A DNA stretch of 64,000 nt from Roseiarcus sp963742305 (GCA_963742305.1 CAVULN010000016.1:248001-312000), one strand, 5' to 3'. Shown: positions 34,909 through 44,387, numbered from the stretch's first letter. The notes: generated by a model from the sequence alone, not told the origin. Program-made: numbers and translations.

Positions 34909-35995
34909 CTAGGCGTTGGCTCCAGGCGAATTCGCCGGTCCGGCGGACCAGCCAGGGGGCGGCAGGAGTTGCTCGACCCGCGCCGCGGACGGCGGACCGC
35001 CAGTCCAGCGTCTGAAGGCGTGATTGAAGGACGTCGGGCCTTCATAGCCCAGAAGCCAGGCAATCTGGGACAGCGATAGGCCGGGGGTCTTGACGTATTG
35101 CAGGGCGAGGCTCCGCCGCAGCTCGTCCACGACCTCCTCGTAGCTTGTTCCCTCGGTGGCCAATCTCCGCGCCAGCGTCCGCGTGCTCAGGGCGAGCTTC
35201 TTGGCGACGTTCTGCCGTCGCGCCCTCCCGTGCGGCAGCAATTTTTGCGCCTCGGTTTCGACCAGCGCGCGAAGGCTGCCCGGCGCCGTTTCGCGCTGTT
35301 TCGCCGCCTCGTCGCAAATCGGTCGAAGGGCCGCGAGCAAATGGATGTCTTCGGTGATGAGGGGCGCGGCGAGACTTTCATTGGAGAAAATGAGTTGATC
35401 GGCAGAGTCGCCAAATTCGACCGGGCAGCCGCAGAATCGCTCGAACTCCGGGAAGTCCGCGTTGCGCATGTGGGCAAAGGTTACTTTTATCGGGCGAATA
35501 TTTCGTCCCGTGATCTCTCGCAGACCCTTCACGATCACCGTGATTCCAAACTCGGCGTTCTGCGCCGCCCGAAACCTCGGAACGCCGACGAGGTTAACCT
35601 CGACGACGAGCTCATTGGGCCGCCGGATGAGCTGCACGCGGATGGCGTCGTTCACGATTCGGCAATAACGCGCAAACAGCCCTATCGCATCGCCCAGATC
35701 CTTCCCTGCCGACGCGACGTAGAACAGGACTCCCGCCCCTCGAGGGTTCGTCTCGGCGCCAATGTGGAAACCAAGCGCCGGATCGTGCAGCGCCTGCAGC
35801 AGCCTCTTCAAGGAATCTGGCCTGCGCTGCGGCGGAGACGCGAATTACGTCTGTGTTCACATCCTGCTCGGACAGGCCAAAACGCGCCAGCAGAGGAGCC
35901 GGGTCAATACCGCGAGCCCGAAGGGCGACGACCGCCCGTCTCGCGGCGAAGCCGGTCGCCGTCGGCAGCAGGCGGGCGGAGCTTATGTCGTTCAC
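34909..35995 (-). CDS. AraC family transcriptional regulator, with one-base frameshift
   Basis: The likely start is GTG 35995, after AAAGGAG with seven-base spacing. The first frame gives VNDISSARLLPTATGFAARR, LRARGIDPAPLLARFGLSEQ and ISVAAQ-like VSAAAQARFLEEAA; from about 35800 the protein continues in another frame as LLQALHDPALGFHIGAETNP, an arabinose-binding-like N-terminal domain, and ends with the AraC helix-turn-helix pair (LALSTRTLARRLATEGTSYE, LSQIAWLLGYEGPTSFNHAF). The span is one base over a multiple of three; the break lies in 35793-35805, in GCTGCTGCAGG. Repaired length is 361 residues. Targets are unknown. Confidence 0.85.
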
Positions 35996-36446
35996 TCCAT
36001 GCTCCTTTGCGAAACTCGACTCAATTAACAGCCGATTGGACTCGAAGCGCAAGGCGTTCGGTCGCTTTTCGCCCTCCACAAAATTGGGGTTTATGGCCTC
36101 TGAGCCGGCCTTGGCCCGCGGGCTCGCAAGCCTTTGGCCGCGCGCCTCGTCAACGTCGCCGAGCGCCCGGTCGAGCCGGTTTGCGCAAGCGTTTCGATCT
36201 GCTAGCGTCGCGATGAGCGGAAAGCTCGCCCGGCGCGGCCGGGCGACGGGAATATGTCGGGAGGCGACGTGTCGAGCGGGCCGATGGTTTCGAACCCGGT
36301 CTCGCGCCGGTCGCTCACCCCGGCGAGGGAGCCGGCCCCAAGGCCGCGTTTGGGCTGATGGAGCGGACCGGCGCCCCTGACAGCCCGCGGCGCGGGTCGC
36401 GCCTCGACAATGCGCCGAGACCCTGCCGGTCTTGCGGGGGGCCGCG
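35996..36446. other. Divergent intergenic region (AraC / sugar ABC transporter)
   Basis: About 450 bases without a supported gene. It must contain promoters for both flanking units. Around 36183-36200 there is TTTGCGCAAGCGTTTCGAT, with the palindrome TTGCGCAA and a half resembling LacI-family operators (AAGCGTTTCG); this is weak evidence only. Confidence 0.35.
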
Positions 36447-37988
36447 ATGAGCGAGGCGGCCGAAACCGCCGCGCCGCTGCTCGTCATGCAGGGCGTCGTC
36501 AAGCATTTCGGCGGCGTCCAGGCGCTCCGGGGCGTGAACTTCGACCTCAAGCGCGGCGAGATCCATGCGCTGCTCGGCGAGAACGGCGCCGGAAAAACAA
36601 CGCTTATGAACGTTCTTTCCGGGGTCATCGAGCCCGACGCCGGCGAGATGCGGATCAACGGCGAGCCCGCGCGCTTCTCCGACCCGCGCGCCGCGCAGGC
36701 GGCTGGCGTCGCCACCATCTTCCAGGAGCTCGACCTCGTGCCGGGCCTCGACGTCACCGCCAACCTGTTCCTGGGGCGGGAGCTCACGCGCTCGGGCGTG
36801 CTCGACCGCGCGGCGATGCGCAAGGACGCGGTCAAGCGGATCGGCGTAGTCGGGGAAGACATCGACGTGGACCAGCTGGTCGGCGAGCTCTCGGTCGGGC
36901 GCCGGCAGATCGTCGCCATCGCCAAGGCGCTGACTTACGCATCGAACATCCTCGTCATGGACGAGCCGACGGCCGCGCTCACCGCCTCGGAGGTCGAGCG
37001 CCTGTTCGCCGTCATGCGCGACATCGCCGCGCGCGGCGTCGGCATCGTCTACATCTCGCACCGGCTCGAGGAAGTGCCGCGGGTCGCCGACCGCGTGACC
37101 GTCATGCGCGACGGGCAGGTTGCGGGCGTCCAGCCTGCGAACGCGCCGCAATCGGAACTGGTGCGCCTGCTCGTCGGACGGCCGCTCGACGAGCTTTATC
37201 CGAGGCGCGCGACCGAATTCGGCAAACCGGTCCTGCGTCTCGACCATGCGCGCTTCACGCCCCGAACCGAGAGGCCCGGCTGGCAGGCGCCGGAAGACAT
37301 CTCGCTCGAGGTGCGCGCGGGCGAGATCGTCGGCCTTGCCGGGATCATGGGGGCGGGACGCACGGAGCTGTTGACCGCGCTCTATGGCGCGGCCGGCCTC
37401 GGACGATGGTCCGGGGTGGTCGAGATCGACGGCGAGCCGGCGGCTCTGACCTCGATCCGGCGCGCGCGCGGCGAGGGCCTTGGCCTCGTCACCGACGACC
37501 GGCGCGGCAGCGGCCTGCTCATCCGCGACACCGTCGGCCGCAATGCGGTCCTGACCGTGCTCGAGCGCGTCTCGCCGTTCTTTCTGATGTCGTCCTCACG
37601 CGAGAACGCGCTCGCGCGCGAGGCGATCAAGACCTTTGACGTCCGCCCGCCGCGCCCGGAAATCGTGGTCGGAGCGCTCTCCGGCGGCAACCAGCAGAAG
37701 GTCGTGATCGCCAAGGAGGTGCTTGGCGGCCCGCGCCTCCTCCTGCTCGACGAGCCGACGCGCGGCGTCGACGTCGGCGCCAAGGGCGAGATCTATGCCC
37801 GCATCCGCGAGCTTGCGGGCAAGGGCATGGGGGTGCTGGTCGCGTCGAGCGAGATGCCCGAACTCATCGGCCTCTGCGACCGGGTCGTGGTGCTGCGCGG
37901 CGGACGGACGGTCGCCGAATTCCCCGGCGGCGCGGACGAGCGCGCGGTGCTCGACGCCGCCGAGGCGAGCGAGGATGAAACGGTATGA
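36447..37988 (+). CDS. Ribose-type sugar ABC transporter, ATPase (RbsA-like)
   Basis: The 513-residue protein has two ABC domains. The first has Walker A GENGAGKTT (residues 44-52), signature-like ELSVGRRQIVAIAKALTY and Walker B ILVMDEPTAALT. The second begins near IVGLAGIMGAGRTELLTALY, with signature LSGGNQQKVVIAKEV and Walker B LLLDEPTRGVDVG. This two-domain form energises import of ribose, xylose, inositol and similar sugars. Start ATG 36447 is preferred to 36432. It overlaps the permease gene by four bases (ATGA). Confidence 0.93.
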   Translation: MSEAAETAAPLLVMQGVVKHFGGVQALRGVNFDLKRGEIHALLGENGAGKTTLMNVLSGVIEPDAGEMRINGEPARFSDPRAAQAAGVATIFQELDLVPGLDVTANLFLGRELTRSGVLDRAAMRKDAVKRIGVVGEDIDVDQLVGELSVGRRQIVAIAKALTYASNILVMDEPTAALTASEVERLFAVMRDIAARGVGIVYISHRLEEVPRVADRVTVMRDGQVAGVQPANAPQSELVRLLVGRPLDELYPRRATEFGKPVLRLDHARFTPRTERPGWQAPEDISLEVRAGEIVGLAGIMGAGRTELLTALYGAAGLGRWSGVVEIDGEPAALTSIRRARGEGLGLVTDDRRGSGLLIRDTVGRNAVLTVLERVSPFFLMSSSRENALAREAIKTFDVRPPRPEIVVGALSGGNQQKVVIAKEVLGGPRLLLLDEPTRGVDVGAKGEIYARIRELAGKGMGVLVASSEMPELIGLCDRVVVLRGGRTVAEFPGGADERAVLDAAEASEDETV

Positions 37989-39034
37989 GCGAGCTCGCGA
38001 CGGCCCGCGGCGCAGCCACCCCGGCCTCGGGCCGCCGCCGGTTCGATCTGTTCGCGGCTCTCGTCCGCTTCCAGAGCGTGATCGGGCTCATCGTGGTGGT
38101 GATCGGCGGCGTGATCTTCTCGCCGCGCCGGCACGGCCATATCCTTTTTCTTGGCCTCGACAATGTCGCCAACATCGTGCGCGCGGTGTCGGAGACCGGC
38201 ATCATCGCGGTCGGCATGACCTTCGTCATCATCACCGCCGGGATCGATCTTTCGGTCGGGGCGCTCTTGAGCCTGTGCAGCGTGCTCACCGCGACGATCA
38301 TGACGACGGGAGGCTGGGGCCTCATTCCGACGCTCCTCGTCGTGCTCGTCTGCGGGACGGTCTTCGGCGCCGCGCAGGGGGTGATCTCGAACCGCTTCCG
38401 GCTTGAGCCCTTCATCGTGACCCTCGCCGGGCTTCAGGTGGCGAGAGGGCTCGCGCTGGTCATCTCGAACAACCAGTACATCAACATTTCCTACGGCGAG
38501 GGCCCCGGCCTCGCGCCGCGGGTGTTCGCCATTCTCGGCGACCGGCTGTTCAACAACACTGTGCCGGTGGCGACGCTGGTGTTCGTCGTCGTCGCGGCGA
38601 TCGCCACCTTCGTGCTCAACTTCACCCGCTTCGGCCGCTACGTCTTCGCCGTCGGCGGCAACGAGCGCGCCGCGCGCCTGTCGGGCGTCCCGGTGTCGCT
38701 GGTCAAGATCTCCGTCTACGCCATCACGGGCTTCGTCTCCGCGGTCGCCGGCATCGTCCACGCCGGGCAGTTCAATTTCGGCAGCGCCAACGACGGCACG
38801 GGCTATGAGCTCACCGCGATCGCCGCCGTGGTCATCGGCGGCACCAGCCTCTTCGGCGGCGCGGGCTCGATGGTCGGCACTGTCGCCGGCGCCGTCATGC
38901 TCGGCGCGCTCGCCAACATCCTTCAGCTCAACAACATCAACGCGGCGCTGCAATTGCTCGCCACTGGCGCGATCATCGTGCTCGCCGCGGTGCTTCAGTC
39001 TCTCGTCCGTCGCCGCGAGGGACTGGGTCGATAA
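37985..39034 (+). CDS. Ribose-type sugar ABC transporter, permease (RbsC-like)
   Basis: The 349-residue membrane protein has eight to ten helices and the family loop AGIDLSVGALLSLCSVLTAT and GGTSLFGGAGSMVGTVAGAV near the C-terminus. It forms the membrane channel of the importer as a homodimer with the ATPase at 36447-37988. Substrate class is set by the binding protein encoded 59 bases downstream. Confidence 0.92.
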   Translation: MSELATARGAATPASGRRRFDLFAALVRFQSVIGLIVVVIGGVIFSPRRHGHILFLGLDNVANIVRAVSETGIIAVGMTFVIITAGIDLSVGALLSLCSVLTATIMTTGGWGLIPTLLVVLVCGTVFGAAQGVISNRFRLEPFIVTLAGLQVARGLALVISNNQYINISYGEGPGLAPRVFAILGDRLFNNTVPVATLVFVVVAAIATFVLNFTRFGRYVFAVGGNERAARLSGVPVSLVKISVYAITGFVSAVAGIVHAGQFNFGSANDGTGYELTAIAAVVIGGTSLFGGAGSMVGTVAGAVMLGALANILQLNNINAALQLLATGAIIVLAAVLQSLVRRREGLGR

Positions 39035-39093
39035 GGCGCGACGGAACGGCCGCTTCGCGCGGCGCTTTCGACACCGGATGGAGGAAGAAAAAG

Positions 39094-40065
39094 ATGCAAC
39101 GGCTCTTAATGGGAACGACCGCGGCGCTCGCGCTGACGCTCGCGGCGAACGCCGCGAACGCGCATCTCGCCAAGGCCTGCGGCAAAGACGACAAATACGT
39201 CATCGGCTTTTCGCAGGCCAACAACGCCGAGCCCTATCGCGCGCATGTCAATGACGAACTGACTGCGGCGGCGGCGAAGGTTCCCCAGTTCACCCTGCAG
39301 ATCGCCGACGGCGCCGGCAACGTGAACACCCAGACCTCGCAGATGGACAATTTCATCACCCAGAAGGTCGATCTGATCCTGATTTCGCCATTCGAGGCCG
39401 CGCCGCTCACCCCTGCGGTCGCCCGCGCCATGAAGGCCGGCATTCCGGTGATCGAACTCGACCGCAAGACGGTCGGCGACCCCGGCAAGGACTACACGGC
39501 CTTCATCGGCGGCGACAATTTCAAGATCGCCGAAGAGGCCGGCAAGTACATGGCCGACAAGCTGCTGCCTCAGGGCGGCGACGTGGCGGTGCTCGAGGGC
39601 CTGCCGAGTTCTACGCCCGCGGTCGAACGGCTCGATGGCTTCAAGGCCGGCGTCAAGGCCAATCCGAAGATCAAGGTCGTGGCCGAGCAGGCGGCCGACT
39701 GGCTGCCGGACAAAGCCCAGACCGCCTTCGCCGCCATGCTCCAGGCCCATCCCGACATCAAGGCGATCTACGCCTCGAACGACATGATGGCGGCGGGCGC
39801 GCGGCTGGCGGCCAAGGGCGCGGGCAAGAAGGACGGCGACATCGCCATCATCGGAACCGACGGCCTTCCTGGCCCCTCGGGCGGCATCCGCGCGGTCGCC
39901 GAGGGCGAATGGGCGGCGACCTTCACCTATCCGACCGGCGCGCCCCAGGCGATCGACATGGCGAAGCAGATCCTGCTCGACTGCGCCGATAAGGTGGAGA
40001 CCACGGTGACCGTGCCGACGCTCGCGATCACGCCCGCCAACGCCAAGTCGCTGATGGGCAAGTAA
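39094..40065 (+). CDS. Sugar ABC transporter, periplasmic binding protein (RbsB-like)
   Basis: The 323-residue product has a signal peptide (LLMGTTAALALTLAANAANA) and the peripla_BP type I fold: YVIGFSQANNAEPYRAHVND, KVDLILISPFEAAPLTPAV, AVLEGLPSSTPAVERLDGF, KAIYASNDMMAAGA and IIGTDGLPGPSGGIRAV. The mature protein has two Cys (ACGKDD and LLDCADK) that may form a disulfide. The exact sugar cannot be told. It ends the operon of ATPase, permease and binding protein; two hairpins follow. Confidence 0.92.
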   Translation: MQRLLMGTTAALALTLAANAANAHLAKACGKDDKYVIGFSQANNAEPYRAHVNDELTAAAAKVPQFTLQIADGAGNVNTQTSQMDNFITQKVDLILISPFEAAPLTPAVARAMKAGIPVIELDRKTVGDPGKDYTAFIGGDNFKIAEEAGKYMADKLLPQGGDVAVLEGLPSSTPAVERLDGFKAGVKANPKIKVVAEQAADWLPDKAQTAFAAMLQAHPDIKAIYASNDMMAAGARLAAKGAGKKDGDIAIIGTDGLPGPSGGIRAVAEGEWAATFTYPTGAPQAIDMAKQILLDCADKVETTVTVPTLAITPANAKSLMGK

Positions 40066-40083
40066 GGCCGGTCGGCCCGGCCG

Positions 40084-40146
40084 CTCCTCTCCCCGCATGG
40101 CCTGTCGACAGACGGGCGTCCTGCGACGCCCTTTGCGGGGAGGAGG
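40084..40146. repeat. Long imperfect inverted repeat after the ABC operon
   Basis: CTCCTCTCCCCGC (40084-40096) pairs with GCGGGGAGGAGG (40135-40146) with one mismatch or bulge. The arm GCGGGGAGAGG recurs at 21191-21202, inside the GT4 coding end, and as GCGGGGAGAAGG near 55656-55667. Confidence 0.5.
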
Positions 40147-40160
40147 CTGGACTGATCCTC

Positions 40161-40188
40161 GCCCTTTCCCCGCACGCGGGGAAAGGGC
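40161..40188. terminator. Strong hairpin between sugar ABC operon and cytochrome gene
   Basis: GCCCTTTCCCCGC and GCGGGGAAAGGGC form a 13-base perfect inverted repeat with only AC between (12 pairs with a four-base loop in practice). It lies between the convergent ends of the sugar-binding-protein gene and the cytochrome gene. There is no T run, so it may protect transcripts rather than terminate by itself. Confidence 0.5.
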
Positions 40189-40197
40189 ATCCGCCGC

Positions 40198-40554
40198 TCA
40201 ATAATGGTCGGTCGATTTTATGAAAGCGTGGACCTGCCAGACCTCGTCCGGCGACAGGCGCAGGCCGAAGGCCGGCATCTGCGTTCCCTTGCGGCCCTGG
40301 ATCACAGTCTCCAGAAAGCGCTGGTCGCTCAGCCTGGTGGCGAACAGGTTCGGCCCCCGCGCGCCGGAGCTGTGGTGGCAGACGTAGCACTTGCCGGCGT
40401 AGATGATCCGGCCGGCGGCGATGGCCGCCGGCTGGCCAAGGAACGGGTCCTTGAGTTCGTCGTCATCCGCGAAGCCGCGGCCCATCGCGAGCAGCGCCAT
40501 CGCGGCCGCCAACGAGGCGCAGAGAACAGAGCCGCGAGTCGCAGATGCGCGCAT
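40198..40554 (-). CDS. Periplasmic c-type cytochrome, class I
   Basis: The 118-residue product has a signal peptide (LCASLAAAMALLAMGRGFA) and one haem site CYVCH (residues 56-60); Met in KGTQMPAFG is the probable sixth ligand. It is encoded eight bases after the PQQ dehydrogenase gene, so it is probably the electron acceptor that passes electrons from that enzyme to the oxidase. Confidence 0.88.
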   Translation of the reverse strand: MRASATRGSVLCASLAAAMALLAMGRGFADDDELKDPFLGQPAAIAAGRIIYAGKCYVCHHSSGARGPNLFATRLSDQRFLETVIQGRKGTQMPAFGLRLSPDEVWQVHAFIKSTDHY

Positions 40555-40562
40555 GGGGAGGA

Positions 40563-42303
40563 TCAGGGCTTCGCCGCGGGCAGCATCTTCTCGATCACCT
40601 GCGCGTTATAGGCGCCCCCCTCATCCACCTTGCCGTCGATCGCGAACACCCACAGCATCCCGCCCTTCGGCGCTGAATAGTAGAAGCTCGGATCGCCGCC
40701 GAGGCCGGAGAGAACCGCGACATATTGCTTTCCGTCCAGCTCGTAGGTGATGGGCGAAGCGTTGATGCCCGACCCGGTCTGAAACGCCCAAAGCTGCTTT
40801 GCCGGTCTTCGAATCATAGGCCAGCAGACGCCCGCGCTGGTCGCCCGTGAACACAACGCCGCCCTTGGTCGCGAGGATTCCCGAGAACAGCGGAAGCGCG
40901 CTCGGCACGTCCCAGAGGACCTTCTTGTTCGCGACGTCGATGGCCTTCAAGTGGCCAATCGTGTCGCCCATCCGGTACATCTGATAGTCGACGCCCTGGT
41001 ACACGTCGCCGGGCTTGTATTGCAGCTTTCCCTTCTCCCAGGAGGTGAGCCCCATCCCCCACTGGTTGACGGCGACGAAGAGAACGCCGGAGGAGGGATC
41101 GTAGGCCGGCGGGAACCAGTTGGTGCCGCCTTCGAGGCCGGGAATGATCTTCTCCACCGTCTTGCCGTTGGCGAGCGGCTTCATCGCCTCGTTGATGGTC
41201 GGCTTGCCGGTCTTCGGATCGAGCCCGGTCGTCCAGTTGATGTTCTCGACGAGCGGGATCGCGTAGAGGAATTGGCCGTCGGTGCGGTCGATGGCGTAGA
41301 AGAAGCCGTTCCGGTTGGAGACGACCGCGGCCTTGGTCGGCTTGCCGTCGATTGTGGCGTCGATGAGGATCGGGGTCGCCATCCCGTCATAGTCCCAGCC
41401 ATCGTTCGGCGTGTACTGGTATCCCCACTTGATCTTGCCGGTGTTCGGATCGAGCGCCAGCATCGAGTCGGTCCAGAGATTGTCGCCCGGATGCTGGTCC
41501 GACTGCCATGAGCCGGGATTGCCGACGCCCCAGTAGAGCGTGTCGGTGTCGGCGTCGTAACTTCCCGTGAGCCAGGTCGGGCCGCCGCCGGTCTTCCAGC
41601 TGTCGTCCTTGGGCCAGGTCTCGCTGCCGGGCTCGCCTGGCGCGGGGATGGTGAAGGTTTGCCATTCGAGCTTGCCGGTCTTGACGTCGAACGCCTTCAG
41701 ATAGCCGCGCACGCCATACTCGCCGCCCGAGACGCCGATGATGACGCGGTCCTTGACGACGAGCGGAGCGGCGTTGGTCGTCACGCCGCGCTTCCAGTCG
41801 TCGATCGTCGCTTCCCAGACGACTTTGCCGTCAGCGCGGTTCAGCGCGACGAGCTTGGCGTCGAGACGGGCGACGATGACCAGATCGCCCGCGAGCGCCA
41901 CGCCTCGATGGATCGGCCCGCAGCACAGCATCGCGTTGAACCCGTCCCCATATTCGGGCTCGTAATGCCACAGGATATTGCCCGACTTGGCGTCGACGGC
42001 GAAGGTGCGGGCATAGTCGGCGGTGAAGTAGAGGACGCCGTCGCGGAAGAGAGGCGTGGCCTCGAGGCCGCCGAACTGACCGCCGGTGGACATCGTCCAT
42101 ACCGGCGAAAGCTTTGAGGCGTTTTCCGGAGTGATCTCCGTGAGCGGGCTATAGCGCCAGTTGCGGTAGTCGCGGCCGTAAGTGAGCCACTCCTTGGCGT
42201 TGTCCTGCGCGTTGAGGAGGTCGGTTGAGGTCACGGGATTTGCGAGGGCCGCTCCGTTCGTCGCGACCATCGCGAGAACGGACATCATCAGCATACGTTT
42301 CAT
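40563..42303 (-). CDS. PQQ-dependent alcohol dehydrogenase (methanol/ethanol family), one-base frameshift
   Basis: The periplasmic enzyme (signal peptide MKRMLMMSVLAMVATNGAAL) is an eight-bladed quinoprotein. Visible: W-rich opening EWLTYGRDYRNWRYSPL, the adjacent-Cys disulfide in AMLCCGPIHRG, and GWDYDGMATPI. The D-Y-D triplet, where the second Asp follows the catalytic Asp by two, is the mark of lanthanide-using (XoxF/ExaF-like) members; Ca-type MxaF has Ala there. The last blade (QLWAFQTGSGINASPITYEL to VIEKMLPAAKP) is in another frame; the span is 1741 bases, one too many, with an extra base in the AAA run at 40798-40800. Repaired length is 579 residues. A cytochrome c gene follows. Confidence 0.88.
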
Positions 42304-42394
42304 GACTTGCTTCTCTCCGATGACGCTGCGCCACAAACCGGCTGAGACCGCCGGCTGGCGTCCCGTTACACAACGGAAGAAGATCTCCGATATA

Positions 42395-42410
42395 TAGGGA
42401 AAAGTACCTA
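42395..42410. promoter_or_regulatory. Inverted motif A (TAGGGA-N4-TACCTA) upstream of PQQ dehydrogenase
   Basis: TAGGGAAAAGTACCTA lies 92-107 bases before the start at 42303. It differs in one base from the perfect palindrome at 45261-45276. Confidence 0.45.
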
Positions 42411-42616
42411 GATCAGGGATGACGGTCTCCTGGCGATCCCTCCTGTCGCGCGGACGAGCGCGAACGTATTAGATTTAGATACTCCGTTAATTCATTGACA
42501 AAGCGCGAGTGTTGCGCCAGTCCACTGCTTCGCGGGCGACCGAAGCCAAACGGGCTATCAGGCGCGCGCGGCCGGATAAGCCGGCGGCGAGGCTCGCCGG
42601 CGCGGTTTGCGCGGAG

Positions 42617-42820
42617 TTATTTCTTGGCCAGTTTCGCGGCGGCGCGTCTCACCGCCTCTTCGCTGATCTTGCCGGTCTTCTTGCGCATCGCGGCGAGGGT
42701 CGTCCTGGGCGAAAACTGGGGAATGGGCTTCGACAGATTTTTGTTGAGCGTGTCGCCGCGCTTTCGCTGAATCTCGCCATCCTTGTCGCGATGGCGGCCA
42801 TCCAATCCCGGTTTCTTCAT
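42617..42820 (-). CDS. Small basic conserved protein, 67 residues
   Basis: The product MKKPGLDGRHRDKDGEIQRK, with RGDTLNKNLSKPIPQFSP and a helix SEEAVRRAAAKLAKK, is strongly basic and looks complete. The GLDGRHRDxDGEIxRKxGDT opening recurs in many small alphaproteobacterial proteins of unknown function often near toxin or plasmid genes (from memory, not tested). ATG 42820 is chosen as it starts this motif. A 59-base repeat lies just upstream. Confidence 0.6.
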   Translation of the reverse strand: MKKPGLDGRHRDKDGEIQRKRGDTLNKNLSKPIPQFSPRTTLAAMRKKTGKISEEAVRRAAAKLAKK

Positions 42821-42841
42821 TTTCCGACTCACTCTCCTCGA

Positions 42842-42900
42842 ATCAACGCGACCGAAGTCTGTCCTTTCGTGTGACGCGTGGCAATTGTGGATGGCGGGCG
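42842..42900 (-). repeat. Direct repeat copy 1 (about 60 bases)
   Basis: ATCAACGCGACCGAAGTCTG... to GGATGGCGGGCG is about 85 percent identical by eye to 43076-43135, same orientation, 234 bases apart. On the minus strand both could encode variants of TRHxxxQxSVALIRGE, but the frame does not look like a complete gene. Confidence 0.6.
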
Positions 42901-43075
42901 CTTCGCTTCCCGCCAGCGGTCGATGTCGATCAGCATCGGGCGGTTCCGGCCACGGCCAAACTGGAGCCGGAACGGACCGCGCGTGAGAATCCGATCTGAG
43001 GCTCGAGCGGCGAGCCTGAGGAGACAAGCTTTCGGGCCTGAGGATCTCCAGCTCCGTTGCGTATCTTCGCCGCGG

Positions 43076-43135
43076 ATCAACGCGACTGAATTCTGTCGTT
43101 CCATGTGACGCGTGGGCAACTGCGGATGGCGGGCG
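43076..43135 (-). repeat. Direct repeat copy 2 (about 60 bases)
   Basis: Second copy of the repeat at 42842-42900, starting ATCAACGCGACTGAATTCTG. The 175 bases between the copies contain no supported gene. Confidence 0.6.
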
Positions 43136-43192
43136 CGCCCGGCGAGGGTGTCGAGAGGGATTGAGCCGCGGCTCTGCGGCTTCGCGTGCTGT

Positions 43193-43221
43193 TTAACATA
43201 ATGCAAATGTTAATATGTTAA
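43193..43221. promoter_or_regulatory. AT-rich inverted repeat TTAACAT/ATGTTAA
   Basis: TTAACAT (43193-43199) and ATGTTAA (43207-43213) form a perfect 7-7-7 inverted repeat; a third ATGTTAA follows at 43215-43221. The surrounding 43136-43331 is an AT-rich island with no gene; it could be an operator or a protein-binding site. Confidence 0.4.
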
Positions 43222-43331
43222 GCCTCGCGTCAATGCGCTCAATTTTGAGCGCGGAACTAAACGGGGTCCTAACCCACTGAAAATATGAGGGCGCGCCGGT
43301 AAAACTGCTGTTAGGCCCGCGACGCGCGTCG

Positions 43332-44213
43332 TCACGGCGCCAAGCGCTTGGGTCGGTCAGGCGCCGCGGCGCTTGAGCCCGTCTGAGGAACGGGCTCGCC
43401 GGCGTCCCATTTCGGCCGGCGCTTTTCGAGGAACGCGCCCATGCCCTCGACCGAATCGGGTTCGGCGAGATTGTCGATCATCGCCAGCGAGGCGACCGCA
43501 TAGGCCTCGTCGAGCGGGCGTTCGATCTGGGCGTAGAAGGCGCGCTTGCCGATCGCGAGCGTCGGGGCCGAATGCTGCGCGATGGTCCTCGCCAGCGCCT
43601 GCGCTTCCTCGAGCGCCTTTCCCTCTGGAACGACCCGGTTGACGAGGCCGAAACGCTCGGCTTCCGCGGCGCTGTAGAGCGTGCCGGTCATCGCCATTTC
43701 CATCGCCCGCTTGCGCGGGATGGCGCGGCCGACCGCCACCAGCGGCGTCGAGCAGAAGAGGCCAAAGTTCACCCCCGACAGCCCGAAGCGGGCGCGTTCC
43801 CCCGCGACCGCCAGATCGCAGGCCGCGACGAGTTGGCAGCCGGCCGCGGTGGCGACGCCCTCGACCGCGGCGATGACTGGCTTCGGCAGCTTGACGATCG
43901 CCTGCATGAGGGCCGAGCAGCGCTCGAACAGGTCGACGTAGTAGCCGCGGCCCCGGTCGCAGTCGTTGCGATGCGCCTGCATTTCTCTCAGGTCATGGCC
44001 GGCGCTGAGCGCCGATCCGGCGCCCGTCAGCACGACGACGCGGGCGCCATCGTCATGGGCGATCGCGTCGAATTCCGCGATCAGGGCCTCGATCATGGCG
44101 AGGCTCAGGGCATTGAGGTTGCGCGGCGCGTCCAACGTCAGGGTGAGAACGCCATGGTCATCATCGCGTCTGAAAAACCCGGACGACGCGGCGACGGGCG
44201 ACGGTGCAGTCAT
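43332..44213 (-). CDS. Enoyl-CoA hydratase/isomerase family protein
   Basis: The 293-residue crotonase-fold protein has the oxyanion-hole segments LTGAGSALSAGHDLREMQAH (about residues 63-82) and GVATAAGCQLVAACDLAVAG (about 124-143), and FGLSGVNFGLFCSTPLVAVG. It probably hydrates enoyl-CoA in fatty-acid or amino-acid breakdown; the catalytic Glu pair of classical hydratases is not obvious, so a different crotonase reaction is possible. It is alone in its orientation. Confidence 0.88.
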   Translation of the reverse strand: MTAPSPVAASSGFFRRDDDHGVLTLTLDAPRNLNALSLAMIEALIAEFDAIAHDDGARVVVLTGAGSALSAGHDLREMQAHRNDCDRGRGYYVDLFERCSALMQAIVKLPKPVIAAVEGVATAAGCQLVAACDLAVAGERARFGLSGVNFGLFCSTPLVAVGRAIPRKRAMEMAMTGTLYSAAEAERFGLVNRVVPEGKALEEAQALARTIAQHSAPTLAIGKRAFYAQIERPLDEAYAVASLAMIDNLAEPDSVEGMGAFLEKRRPKWDAGEPVPQTGSSAAAPDRPKRLAP

Positions 44214-44335
44214 GAGGTCTTCTCGTTCTGATGAAAGCGCGGAGACAGTCCTTGCGCGAAGCTCGCTTGGGGCTCACGCGTACAGTAAATCAGCCCGTGA
44301 CGCGCGGCAATGCGCGCTGCTGGAGGCGCCAAGAC

Positions 44336-44362
44336 AAAAAGGCCGCCCGAGGGCGGCCTTGA
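44336..44362 (-). terminator. Rho-independent terminator of the Hint-domain gene
   Basis: On the minus strand GGCCGCCC-TC-GGGCGGCC (44358-44341) is followed by TTTTT (44340-44336). It begins about 26 bases after the stop of the gene at 44388. Confidence 0.85.
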
Positions 44363-44387
44363 AGAGTTTCGGTGGGCGCGACCCCGC

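Noticed and set aside
35612..36925. Minus-strand frame of 437 residues over the AraC/ABC intergenic region
   Set aside because: Mixed: it contains only the N-terminal part of AraC in frame; the remainder is antisense of the ABC ATPase gene.
42829..43206. Minus-strand frame of 125 residues containing both 60-base repeats
   Set aside because: Internal repetition gives repeated peptides, but no start region or family; treated as repeats rather than a gene.
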